Source: Adiantum capillus-veneris | Lineage: Eukaryota; Streptophyta; Polypodiopsida; Polypodiales; Pteridaceae | Reading direction: 5' to 3' | Length of the DNA: 64,000 nucleotides | Assembly: GCA_014529385.2 (NCBI GenBank) | Contig: CM043969.1 | Coordinates: 37,321,922-37,385,921, forward strand | In this document: in pieces, positions 43,321-53,726 of the stretch | Layout of the letters: each line of letters opens with the position of its first letter | How positions within the stretch are numbered: the stretch's first letter is position 1 | Notes under the pieces: generated by a model | What the model was told of the DNA's origin: nothing | The model's database searches: none | Seen by the model: only the letters and a program-made list of their open reading frames with translations | Program-made: the position numbers and the translations under genes

Positions 43321-43820
43321 TTTCTGGTGTTGGTCAAGGTGTAGGTACCCATTTGTACAAAACTATTCATGGCCTTGTTTTGAGTCTCTCTTGACATTCA
43401 GTTTACTATTGGATCTTGGATTCATGTTTTTGCTTAGGTTTCCAAATTCATTGAGCTTACTGTGATTTTGAATTTTTCCTTTGCGGCTGATATGGGGGTG
43501 TATCTAAAGATGATTTCTTAGTGCTCAATAGTTGTTTAGGTACCCAAATCTACTTTGTGAAGAAGAGGACCCGAGAGCACATCGAAAGAGGAAGAGGAAT
43601 AAGCATGCACACTCACACACACACCACCATAGCTACCCACAGGTTGGAGGGGGAGAGTCGACACACACTATGTGCTCCCTTTCTTTCTTTTCTATCTTAT
43701 GCATAAGGCACAATACACATTGTACTTAGTGTTAGTGGCTCACACAAGTGTACAACTGTACATTTAGGGTTAGTAGCAGTTAGTGATGGGAGGTCAACCA
43801 CATGTCCATTAAACTTAACA
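43321..43820 (-). repeat. copia 3' LTR edge and unresolved flank
   Basis: The right edge ...AACTTAACA at 43820 gives an element-strand start TGTTAAGTTT directly after a polypurine tract. The left end of this LTR could not be found, since no partner LTR is in the window. A short CA tract lies near 43,605. Confidence 0.5.
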
Positions 43821-43832
43821 TTCTCCCACTTG
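43821..43832 (-). other. copia polypurine tract
   Basis: Minus strand CAAGTGGGAGAA followed by TGTTAAG. Confidence 0.65.
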
Positions 43833-43899
43833 ATGGCCAATGTGGGAGACCATATGAATGAAAGAGAACCACTCTTCACCCAATGCCCATCAACTCACG

Positions 43900-44640
43900 A
43901 CATTACTGAAACTGATGGCTAGAGAGACTTTTAGTGAGTGCATCCGCTGATATGTTCTTTGATGTAGGAATCTTCACTAAATCAAGGCTCTTGTTTGCCA
44001 AGCACTCATGAATGAAGTGATAACACACATCAATGTGTTTTGTTTTGGAATGAAACATTGGATTGTTAGCCAAGGCAATAGCACTTTGATTCTCACAATG
44101 AAGAACTGGTGTACACTACTCCAATCCAAGATCTTTCACTAGGCAAGCAAGCCAAATAGCTTCTTTTCATGCCTCACTCAATGCAACATACTCTGCCTCT
44201 GTGGTAAAAATGGATGCATTCTTGAAGAACGGATCTCCAAGAAATAGCAGAACCAGAAATTGTGTAAATCCAACCTGTTGTTGATTTATGATTGTCAACA
44301 TAGCCTACATAATCATTGTCTACAAATCCCTAAATGGATGACTCTCCATGACCATAGCATAATTGTCTATCTCTAGTGCCACTCAAGTATCTGAGCACCG
44401 ACTTGACAGTATCCCATAAGGAACCTTAGCCATTGCAATTGTTTCCTTATTAGATTTGGGACAGTTGTTCTTGCTAAGTTTAAATATGCAGGCAATGGAG
44501 TACTCAAAACCTTCCCCTCTACATGTTGAAACAATCAAGAACCTTGTGTACATAATCTTTTTGAGAAAGGTACAACAACCTCTTCTTACAGTCATGAGTA
44601 ATGCACATACCTAAAATGTGATTGGCTTCACCCAAATCTT
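43900..44640 (-). pseudogene. Ty1/copia RNase H, decayed
   Basis: Minus strand reads EAEYVALSEA (about 44,180), VLHCENQSAIALANNPMFHS, KTKHIDVCYHFIHE and ADALTKSLSSHQF near 43,930, the classic copia RNase H order. Stops and shifts are frequent. It ends just before the polypurine tract, so the 3' end of pol is complete in outline. Confidence 0.8.
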
Positions 44641-45500
44641 TCATGTAAATTGACTTTTCAGCTTGGTTTTCAAGTCAGCAATGTCCTTTTTTGAATGACC
44701 AACAATAAGCATGTCATCTACCTAAAGGATAAGCATTATAATCTATCCATTGGGTTGTCTTTTCACGTAAATACATGGATCCTCATTACCGCACTTATAG
44801 CCTAGGGAATTCATAAATGCATCAAACTTTTGATACCATTGTCTGGATGATTGCTTCAAGCCATAGAGACTTTCAGAAGCTTACATACCAAATGTTCCTT
44901 GCCCTTGAGCACAAACCCTTCAAGTTGTTGCATATAAATATCTTACTCCACATCACCATGTAAGAAAGTTGTAATGACATCCATTTAATCAAGCTCTATA
45001 TCTTCTATGGCAACCAAAGCAAGCAACATTCTCAGTGTGGTCATCTTGACACTAGAGAAAATCTTTCCTGGAAATCGACACCATATTCTTGCTTGAAACC
45101 TTTGGCCAGCTAATGAGCTTTGTAATTGTCAACCTTCTTCTTGTAAACCCATTTACAAGGCAATGCTTTCCTACCTTTTGGCAATGGAACAAGTTCCCAT
45201 GTTTTTCTCTTTGCAATACTGGACAACTCCCTCTTCATAGCATGTTCCTAGTGAACCTTATCATTTGCTAGCATTGCCTCTTTGTAACAAGAAGGCTCAC
45301 CACTATTTGTCAGCAAAACAAAATTCATGCCTAGAACAAAACGTTTTGGCAGATGTGAAACTCTTTGAGATCTCCGTGGGCTGATCGGAACTCCTACTAG
45401 CCTGTGTAGTAAGTGGCTCGTGAGTTGACTGGACAGGAGATGATACATCAAAAAATTTCACTTTTTGGAATTGAACCTCTTCACTGGCTGTTATGCATCT
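44641..45500 (-). pseudogene. Ty1/copia reverse transcriptase, decayed
   Basis: Minus strand: a hinge region (QSTHEPLTTQASRSSDQPTE), then WVYKKKV-like, TTFLHGDVE and YMQQLEGFVLKGKEHLVCKL, and at about 44,705-44,740 the catalytic box with its Tyr codon turned to TAG (stop-VDDMLIVG). Multiple other stops. Same element as the gag at 47.4 kb. Confidence 0.8.
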
Positions 45501-46330
45501 TAGTCTCATTAAAGACAATATCACTACTACAGATCACTGATCGACTTTTTGGATTCCATAAACAATAGCCAAATTGACCATCTACACCATAGCCAATGAA
45601 GATGCATTTCTTAAACTTAGGATCTATCTTAGCACGCAACTCCTTGGGTACATGTGCATAAGTTTAATAGCCAAATGTGTGTTTTTCATAAGACAATTTA
45701 TGTCCTAACCATAACTCCAAAGGTACATGAAACTGTAATGAAGCATGTGATGATCTATTGATCAAGTACACGGCTGTGTGTACAATGCTTCAGCCCAAAA
45801 CACTTGTGGTAAACTAGCATGTGATAGCATAGACATAATTCTCCCTTGGATGGTCCTATTCATTCATTCCGCAACACCATTTTGTGTAGGGGTATAAGGA
45901 GCTATAAACTCATGCTTAATTCCCCTACTTGAACAGAAATCTGTAAACTCTTTGGAGGCATATTCTCCACCATTGCCTAAGCGCAAAGCTTTCAACTTAT
46001 GTTCATACTAAGTTTCAATACTAGATAAGAACTTATGAAGCAAGAAAATATCTCATCTTTAGACTTCATGGCGTAGACCCAAACATGCCATGTTGCATCG
46101 TCAATGAATGTAAAATAATAGGATGCACCATCATGGGATTTAGAAGGCATAGGCCCACATAAATCACTATTCACAAACTCTAAGGGTTTTCTTTCTTTGT
46201 CAAAAGAATGTGTACGATGTGTCCATGTTTGCTTTCCATATTGGTAGTGCTCACAAAAGGGAAAATTAAAAAATGACAAAGACGGTAAGTAGCCCAAACA
46301 AGAGAGTGTCTCCATTTCCTTCTTTGACAT
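45501..46330 (-). pseudogene. Ty1/copia integrase, decayed
   Basis: Minus strand: FCEHYQYGKQTWTHRTHSF at the zinc-finger end, LEFVNSDLCGPMPSKSHDGA with the first catalytic Asp, YYFTFIDDATWHVWVYAMKS, then LGNGGEYASKEFTDFC (Asp 2) and APYTPTQNGVAE (Glu region), then LPQVFWAEALYTAVYLINRS. One frameshift near 46,000 and stops later. The triad is still recognisable. Confidence 0.85.
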
Positions 46331-46537
46331 ATGTCATAACCGGCTTTGTCACAAAGCAACGGTTGGCAGCTCGATTACAAAAAGAACATTGTTTTTATCA
46401 GATACATAAAGAGGATAAAGTGAAGCAACTTTAGAACCATGGGATATAATAAGATGACCCTTTGCAACACGCCAAGTCTGCTGATGAAAAGTGACTTTGT
46501 AACCCAATTCATCAAGATGTCCAACCAAAGTCAGATT

Positions 46538-46828
46538 TCATGTCAAGGCTAGAACACGACGCACATCATGGATGGTAAACTTCACCCCATTTGCCATAAC
46601 CATGGCAATATCACTTACACCAACAATGTCACAAGAGTAATTGTCACCTAGTGTAACAGAGCCAATGGTTTCCTCATATGTAATAAGCCAATGCCTATTA
46701 AGGTGTGACATGCAACGAAGCACCCGAATCAAGAATCCATGTATAGGATACTTCACCACTAACAAAGAGTTCAACTGGCATAGAACTCTGCCAAGATAGA
46801 GTTTCTTATGCATCATAAAAGACATCAT
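46538..46828 (-). pseudogene. Ty1/copia protease
   Basis: Minus strand reads WILDSGASLHVTP (D-S-G active site, about 46,725-46,760), then VTLGDNYSCDIVGVSDIAM and IHDVRRVLAL. A stop separates it from gag and frames change within it. Followed by the GPRRK-like hinge leading to integrase. Confidence 0.82.
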
Positions 46829-47753
46829 TATTTTTAGTCAACATATTAATGTCTTGCACATCACTGTCATCTTGAACTATGTTTAGTTCTTCAATCTTAA
46901 TGAAACTCTTTGGTTTTTTCTCTTTATCATCATGATTGTTGCCTTTACATTTTCCCTTCTCTTTATTACACTTCCAAGCATAACAATCCTTTTTTATGTG
47001 ACCAAACTTATCACAATAATGGTATTGAGCATTGCGGCAACCACGAGGCTTTGATCTACCCTTAGATGCATCTCTATTGCCCTCTTTCTTGGACTCACAT
47101 TGCGAAGAACGGCCCTTATTCATCCCTTTCACATAATGAGCTTCGCCATGATGCGAGCTAGTCATGGTCTTCTGATGCATCTCCTCTGACAAAAGTGTAC
47201 TAGTAACATCATCGTACTTTAGCGTACCATTAGGAGCAGAGTTACTAATAGTTGTGCAAAAGATATCCCAAGAGGATGGCAATGAACAAAGAAACAATAT
47301 TTCTTTCATCTCACCATCAATGGTCATGCGTTGTGCATGAATCTGAGCAAAAAGAGAATCAAAATCATTGATATGGCTGACAATGCTAGCTGACTCCTTC
47401 ATACAGAGGTTGAAAAGTTTTTGCATTAGAAAAACCTTATTTTGCTAGCCGTATCCTTTTCGTAAGTGTCGCAAAATTTTTTCCATAAAGCATGAGGGAG
47501 CAGTCTTGCATTCTGACACTGAAAAGTACACCGACCCAGCAAGGTGCAGTCTAATCGTAGGTCTGCATAGCTCATCAAGCTCCTCCCACTGAAACTGAGT
47601 CATGTGCATATCTTCAGTTCTAGCCGCATAGGCAATAGGAAACTTTTGCTTCTCTTGGACAAGCACATCATGCATTTGGTTCTCCCAAAGCTGAAAATTA
47701 GTGCCATCAAACTTCTTTATGGAATAAATGTCACAGTCTTTGCTAGTAGACAT
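46829..47753 (-). pseudogene. Ty1/copia gag
   Basis: Starts at the ATG at 47753: MSTSKDCDIYSIKKFDGTNF, QLWENQMHDVLVQEKQ, the common copia gag opening. A frameshift near 47,440 leads to LFNLCMKESASIVSHINDFD, SLPSSWDIFCTTISNS, and a zinc knuckle YHYCDKFGHIKKDC in which the first Cys is lost. The start is chosen because the Met begins the conserved motif. No primer site or 5' LTR follows to the right, so the copy is 5'-truncated. Confidence 0.87.
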
Positions 47754-48003
47754 GGTGACAAAACTACCAAAAGATTCTGGGAAAATTTTGGCAAAGTCTC
47801 CTTTGTATTTGGGACTATGTCAATCAAAATATGAGACAAAATGACCAAGTATGTCATTCTCAAAGCTTAAAAGAGGGAAATGCCTCTGAAAAACACACTG
47901 TATAGAGACCAATTGAGGCGCATAAACTGTCAAACTGACCATAGACCACCGACTCAACGTCAAAAGCACCTATACCACTCTATACATGTCCTATGGAAAG
48001 GCC
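47754..48003. other. junction DNA, nothing recognised
   Basis: Between the copia gag start and the next element. No copia LTR or primer site is found here. Confidence 0.4.
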
Positions 48004-48852
48004 TTGTAAGGAATGCTCCTGATGGGGGCTTTTCACAAGCCAAGCTCCCATACCCCTCTTCTCTCGTCTCCACCCCATGAAAACCCCCTCTTAGGGAGGG
48101 AGTGATAAAAGGCATTGGAAAAAAGTAAGAAAAAAATAAAGTATGATTATGTAAATATATAAGAAAGGTAAAATAGGCCACCTCATGCCTGCGGGGTAGC
48201 CATCCCAACCTTGCCTCCTTTTTCTTCACTGTTGCCCCGTCGGGTGTCCCTTTTCCTCTCCTCCACTCAAAAGGTCAACCCCCTCTCTCTTCTCTTTGTC
48301 CTTTCTCCTTTCTCTCTCCCCTCAAGCTACCCCACCTCTCACTAATAATGCATTATAACTCACCAATAATGCACCCTAACTCACATACAACTTACCCTAT
48401 CTTCCAAAATAGTATACCCCCCCCCCTCTTTCTCTCTCCTATCATATCCCATGACCCAAATACCCCCCTCTCTCTCTAAAGGGCACCATGTCTCTTGTAT
48501 GGTAGCTAAATAACCTCCCCCACCCTCACACACACTCAGTTTCACTGAAAAAGGTGCCCACAGACCCATCCCCACCCGGTGGTTACCTGATTTTTCTTGT
48601 GTTCACACACATCTGCACACAGATTCACCTCTGAACACACTCCCCTCTCTCCCCTCTTGTAATTACTTTATTCTCCATGTCACCTCTCACTTTTTTTCAT
48701 CAACCCATCTCTTTCTCTTAGTCTCTCTCTCATGAGACAACTGTTCTGGCACATATACACACAGCCAGACAAGTGGGGCCCACAGTCACATGGCCTGTGT
48801 AGATAATGATTTCTTAATTTCTAAATTCTAGAATTTCTCCCCCCTCCTCCCC

Positions 48853-48860
48853 TATATAAA
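48853..48860 (+). promoter_or_regulatory. TATA box
   Basis: CCCCTATATAAAGAGGGG context on the plus strand, 1.3 kb upstream of gag. Confidence 0.6.
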
Positions 48861-49325
48861 GAGGGGTCACCATCACACTAAGGACACACACACAACATCA
48901 CCAAAGAACACACTATGCACTGTGTGTGCACACACACCCACACCATCACCATCACTGCAATCACCATGCTTGTCTTGAGCATGACCTCTACACCCTTGGC
49001 TATGGAAGATGAAGGGCAACTAAATGAAGGATGATGGCCATAACCCTCGTGCGAGTCTTCGCCATCAACTCCCACCTATCCACCATGTGCTCTACCACTC
49101 TCTCCCTTCTCATTCCCCTACCCTATGCTCCCCATTTCATCGCCTTATTCTCTAAATAAAGCTTGAGGTTTTGTGAGTATGTTTTCTTGCAATGTTTCTC
49201 CCATGTGAGGTGTGCGGAATCGCCACCTAATCTTGTGTTTGGAGTGAGCTTGTGTATGTGTGAAGGGTGTGCGGATTCGCTATCCTTTTGTGGTGCCTAA
49301 GTACTAAGCCGCTATACCCCTTCCC

Positions 49326-49328
<3 letters not shown>

Positions 49329-49389
<61 letters not shown>
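49329..49389. repeat. (CT)n microsatellite
   Basis: About 60 bp of perfect CT. Confidence 0.97.
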
Positions 49390-49392
<3 letters not shown>

Positions 49393-49446
49393 TGATCTCA
49401 TTCCCTTTCCTCTTCATCATTACTCCCAAGCATTCATCTCTCTTGG

Positions 49447-49830
49447 ATGAAAAATTTGTTATGGTGGTGTGTTGTTTGCGTCCTAGCCGTTGAAGCTAGA
49501 TGGTGCCCCTGTTTGCTTTACCATGACAGGCTCGAGGCGCGCCATTCGGTCCCCGGTGTTTTAGAGGCCGTCGGGGTTCGGGTACAACCAACCCACAACA
49601 ACAAAATGGAAGGAGCTCTACACAATAGAGAATCAACACTATTCTACTTTGAGAATCGGGTAACTCAAGTCACCGAGGTAATTATCACAGTCAGTTTTCA
49701 AGTCGCACCTGATGCTGCAGCACAGATAAGGGAATCATTGGCTCACACTCTCACTAGAGAAACTAGGGATCTTCTGAGTTTGTTTCAGGAAAGAACACCA
49801 CCCTCTCCCACAAGCTTGGACAGTGACTAA
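49447..49830 (+). CDS. ORF upstream of gag, unknown
   Basis: 127 codons if read from the first ATG, or 75 from the inner ATG at 49605 (MEGALHNRESTLFYFENRV). The inner start looks better because the preceding part is Cys/Trp-rich and atypical. Contains VAPDAAAQIRESLAHTLTRE, a plausible helix. Its position between promoter region and gag recalls the extra ORF1 that precedes gag in Ogre-type Tat elements, but I see no sequence match. Confidence 0.35.
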   Translation: MKNLLWWCVVCVLAVEARWCPCLLYHDRLEARHSVPGVLEAVGVRVQPTHNNKMEGALHNRESTLFYFENRVTQVTEVIITVSFQVAPDAAAQIRESLAHTLTRETRDLLSLFQERTPPSPTSLDSD

Positions 49831-49847
49831 GCACCTCTAAGCTTCAC

Positions 49848-50066
49848 ATGAATCAGTACAACCTACCTCAAGACAGATCACACATACCAACACGTGTACG
49901 CTCAATCAAGGTAATACTGGACTTGAAGGCTCACTACCAGCACGTCATTGACACCATGCTGGGTGGGGAGCAGTTTTTTGAGGTTCTGGCATCAGATCAA
50001 CCATTTGTCTTACCTTTGGTACAAGGCAATGTACCGTTTGAAGTTTTAATCTATGTCCTAGTATAA
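49848..50066 (+). CDS. short ORF upstream of gag, unknown
   Basis: 72 codons, MNQYNLPQDRSHIPTRVRSI ... FEVLIYVLV. It follows the previous ORF by 17 bp in another frame and ends 85 bp before gag. No motif recognised. The two ORFs could be one broken leader ORF. Confidence 0.3.
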   Translation: MNQYNLPQDRSHIPTRVRSIKVILDLKAHYQHVIDTMLGGEQFFEVLASDQPFVLPLVQGNVPFEVLIYVLV

Positions 50067-50150
50067 GAGGGTATACACGCCTCCTTGTAAAGAAGAAAAA
50101 AAACTTTTGCAAGTTAAGAAGTGTGTCTTTCTAGCTCTCTCTCAGTAATC

Positions 50151-51119
50151 ATGGCAAGTGTAGCATTTCCAACATTTAAAGGAAAGAAGGGGGAGGATTT
50201 GGTAACAGACTTCCTAGATGACTTTGAAGTAGCATGTGTAGTGAGCAACAAAGATACGGATGAATCCCGGGTTAGAATCTTTAAGCATCTCATGAAGCTA
50301 GAAGCTAGATCATGGTACAATGCACTTCCACAAGCAACCAAGGATGACTGGGAACCCTTAAAAACCGCTTTTAAGAGGCGCTTTGGGGGAGGTACCACTT
50401 CAGAAAAGTTGTGGGACAAGTTGAGAGACTTGAAGCAGGAGGGTCTTTTAGAATATGCCACCTATGAGTCCAAATTTGTGGATTTGTGGGAACGGTGGGT
50501 TGAGTCACTAGCAAGGGAGGAAGCTGCACCCGATTTCCTAAAAAAAGATCGGTTCACGCATGGCTTATGGCCGCTTCTCAAGGAGAAGGTGAAAGGTAGA
50601 TTCCCGGCTACATACGAGTTAGCCGTTGAGATTGCTCGCCTTAAGGACAAGAAGCTGCAAATGAAAGCCAAAGAAACCGAGTCAACAGAAGCAGGAACAT
50701 CACGTCGACCAGCAACTACGACAACCACAATTCCACCACCACCACCGGCTCTTGGGGTAAGAGATGACCAACAAGATATGTTGGCCCATATTACTGACCA
50801 ACTGCAGAATTTGTCTGTCCACTTAATACAACAAGGGAGGAGTCAAGAAAGAGATCAAGATCCTGTAAGAGCACGACGACAAAACAGGGAGTATCATTGC
50901 TACAACTGCGGAGAAGACGGTCACGGTATGTACTACTGTCCCAAACCACGACAAAACTATAATAGAGGAGGTAGGAGGAACCAATTGTCACCCCCTAGAG
51001 AAAGAACACCCCCACCCCGAGCACCACCCCCACCAACACAAATTCTACGTCCACCCAGACACCACTACAAGCATCCATCCCACCTCTTCCACCAGCCCCA
51101 CCACCTGATCGCCTTGTAA
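50151..51119 (+). pseudogene. Tat-element gag
   Basis: The ATG at 50151 (aatcATGGCAAG) is chosen because the conserved gag opening MASVAFPTFKGKKGEDLV starts there. Capsid part: VRIFKHLMKLEARSWYNAL, WEPLKTAFKRRFGG, LRDLKQEGLLEYATYESKF, HGLWPLLKEKVKGRFP. After a Pro-rich linker a zinc knuckle CYNCGEDGHGMYYC lies at about 50,898-50,939. The frame runs into stop at 51117 after a shift near 51,060. The correct continuation is in another frame (next entry). Otherwise intact. Confidence 0.88.
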
Positions 51120-51525
51120 ACATCATAAGGCTAGAAGAGAAAGGAAAAGCCGTAGTAGTGGATCCACCCAGAGCAAAGGAGAGGGACAAGGGTAAGGAGA
51201 AGGTAACCTTTTTAGAACCACTTGAAGCCATGACTGTGAAAAGATCTAGGAGGGAGAAAGCTACACAATCAGATGATGAGAGAAGCATGAGAGGAGAAAC
51301 TAGCAAGAGGCCATCCAGGCCACAACGGAAATTGGGCATCACCGACTTCTAGCTAGGGGAAATTTCTAAGCCCTATGATCTAACATTGGATGTGGCAGAG
51401 GAAGGACCGAAGATTACATGGCCACAGCTGCTACATCTTGTACCTAAAGTAAGGCGACAATGGTCTAAAATGGTAAGTACAAGACGCTCCAAAACAAAGT
51501 AGCCGGAGCAATTTCGGGATGCAAC
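51062..51525 (+). pseudogene. gag-protease linker, frame-shifted
   Basis: Frame reading IPPLPPAPPPDRLVNIIRLE, then a Lys/Glu/Arg-rich part (KERDKGKEKVTFLEPLEAM) and LGITDF, with stops at about 51,350 and 51,500. Proline-rich then charged composition suits a flexible linker or nucleocapsid tail. A further frame change near 51,490 leads to the protease-RT ORF. Confidence 0.6.
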
Positions 51526-53138
51526 ATGGATGACATCCTTCCAATTGTCGACGTAAACATAAAAGGAAAGAGGGTTGGAAACACCTACATTGATGGAGGT
51601 GCACAAATCTGTGTAATGAGTGAAGCTATGATGCTTCGATTAGGGCTTGAGGTTGACAGGCCTTCTCCATGCAAGGCAAAGATGGCAAACAATGCAAAAG
51701 TAAAGTGTGTGGGTGTGGTAAGTGCCGTGAAAATAAAAGCTTTCAACACTGAGGTAGAGGTAGATGTTTTTGTAATGCCTACTAAGGGGGAGGGCTATCC
51801 ACTAATTTTGGGAAGGCCATGGTTGATGGCCATGAAGGCAAAACAAGACTGGGGTACTGGCCTTCTACGCATGACCGGTAAGAAAGGGGAGACAATCTAC
51901 TACGACATGAGGATTGGCAAGCAGAAGCAATTGAATCTGGAAACATCGGCAGATGAAACCACTAGCGAATCTTCCAGTTCTGAGGAGGAGACCACATCCA
52001 CCGACGAAAGTGACAGTTCCATTGATGTGATGGGTATCATTATGAAGGATCCACAAAGGGTAAGCATAACTGGTGATCCATCACCAAAAGGCCAACCCAA
52101 TGAAGAGGAGAGCAAATCACCTGGCCTAGGAGGAAGTAGGTTGAAGGGTATGTTGTCTACGGAATTAACACTTGAGGAGAAAGATAGTTTTTTGCAAATG
52201 TTGATGGGATTTCCTAACCTGTTCATTGACAACTATGAAAGAATCACAGGCATTACAGTGGTGGAACATCATATTAAGCTGGAGGAAGGGGTAAAACCAG
52301 TTGTGCAAAAGCTACGACGACTGGGGGTCATACAAGAAAAGGCACTCTTGGCCGAGGTAAGGAAACTGCTGGAGGCGGGATTCATCTATCCTGTAGAAAA
52401 ATCAGAATGGGTGACACCCGTAGTGGTGACGCCTAAAAAGAATGGTAAGTGGAGGGTCTGTGTTGACTACAAACCACTAAATGCAGCTACAAAGAGAGAC
52501 CACTTTCCTCTCCCTTTCTTGGATGAAATTCTGAATGAAGTAGCGGGTTTTGAATGCTATACCGTCTGTGATGGTTATTCTGGATACTTTCAAATACGCA
52601 TAGCCTTGGAAGATCAGCTAAAAACCACTTTTATCACGCCATGGGGTTGTTTTGCATACAGGGTTATGCCATTTGGTCTCACAAATGCACCTGCCACATT
52701 CCAAAGATATGTCACATATGTTTTTCAACCGTTCTTTGGAACATCCATAAGAGTGTTCATTGATGATTTTTGTATATATAGCTCCCGTATTTCACATTTA
52801 GAAAAGGTAACTGAAGGTTTGGCCAAGTTGCAGAGCTTAGGTGGGCAATTAAATGTGGATAAATGTCACATTGGGGAGAGTAAAGTCATTCTACTAGGCC
52901 ATGAAATTTCAGCAAAAGGTATCAACGCCGACCCAAGTAAGGTGTCCGCACTCATAGCCCTACCTTCACCAACGACCGCACGTCAACTGGTCTCTTTTCT
53001 ACAGAAGGTGAGGTACTTAAGTAGATTCATACATCTACTATCACAACTTGCTCTACCACTGCAACAACTCACTCAAAGATCAACTTTCACTTGGGACGAG
53101 GAAAGCGAACATCACTACAACAAGGTAAAGGAGGTCTT
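51526..53138 (+). pseudogene. Tat-element protease and reverse transcriptase
   Basis: One open frame. Protease: TYIDGGAQICVMSEAMMLRL with D-G-G at the active site, a form I recall from this lineage, and PLILGRPWLMAMKA. After an acidic linker comes RT: WVTPVVVTPKKNGKWRVCVD, YSGYFQIRIALEDQLKTTF, YRVMPFGLTNAPATFQR, RVFIDDFCIYSS with the catalytic DD, LGGQLNVDKCHIGESKVILL. The frame ends in the RT-RNase H connection (TFTWDEESEHHYNKVKEV) because a copia element is inserted at 53139. Removing that insertion restores the frame into 58078. Apparently intact apart from the insertion. Confidence 0.92.
53134..53138 (+). repeat. target site duplication GTCTT, left copy
   Basis: Identical to 58073-58077 on the other side of the copia element. 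Confidence 0.97.
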
Positions 53139-53364
53139 TGTTACCATATACATGTGGTAGTGATGTGTGTGAACACACTAGGACCGCCGGGGCATTTTTT
53201 CCCTCTTTAGGAGGTTTTTTCCCCGTGCATTGTATATACGCCCATCACTCTAGGGCTATCTATCTTTCCATTGCGCACTAAGTAACACACTCTCTATTGT
53301 GTGCCTTGAGCTTCCTTCGTCTTCTCCAAGCTGTGTGTGTTTCTCTGCAACCCTAATTCCAACA
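53139..53364 (+). repeat. copia 5' LTR, 226 bp
   Basis: Starts TGTTACCATATACATG, ends CTAATTCCAACA. Contains TATATA at 53233-53238. Confidence 0.96.
53233..53238 (+). promoter_or_regulatory. copia LTR TATA box
   Basis: gtaTATATacg context, about 95 bp into the LTR. Confidence 0.5.
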
Positions 53365-53366
53365 AT

Positions 53367-53378
53367 TGGTATCAGAGC
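53367..53378 (+). other. copia primer binding site, tRNA-iMet
   Basis: TGGTATCAGAGC, exact match to the plant initiator-Met site, 2 bp after the LTR end. Confidence 0.96.
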
Positions 53379-53726
53379 AGGTCACGTCCTCCCGGGCTTA
53401 GTCGCCAACTGCTCCAGCACACGCCTGCTCACTTTCTCCGATTTCAGTGAGCTTTGGCGAGCGTTCGCAGGTCGACAAATATTTTGGGAGAGCTCAAAGA
53501 GCTTGGTCTGCTCAGAATTTTGATTTGGGCTCATTTCGGCCTCCGTTTCCACTACGGGCAGTACTGCACAGGCTATTTCGTCATTTTGTGCAGATTTTCT
53601 GTCAGTGCCGTTTTCTGCATAACAGGTGCCTTATAGTCTTCTACGGTTTGTGCTATATAGCACAAGTTGTTCCCGCTCCATTTCTCCTATTCTCGGGCAG
53701 TTTTCACATCAGGTGCAGCATTTACC

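Larger units (their letters stand above)
48004..49446 (+). repeat. probable 5' LTR / promoter region of the Tat element
   Basis: Non-coding, CT-rich, with a strong TATA box at 48853-48860 on the plus strand and a CT microsatellite at 49329-49389. It lies upstream of a plus-strand gag. The start TGTAAGGAAT at 48004 is a guess. No primer site or matching 3' LTR was identified, so the LTR assignment rests on position and the promoter. Confidence 0.4.

Noticed and set aside
49480-49560. Primer binding site for the Tat element (tggtgcccctgtttgc)
   Set aside because: It does not match a known tRNA 3' end and is not preceded by an LTR ending in CA.
51865-52232. Minus-strand ORFs over the Tat protease-RT linker
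   Set aside because: Antisense shadows of a clear plus-strand polyprotein.
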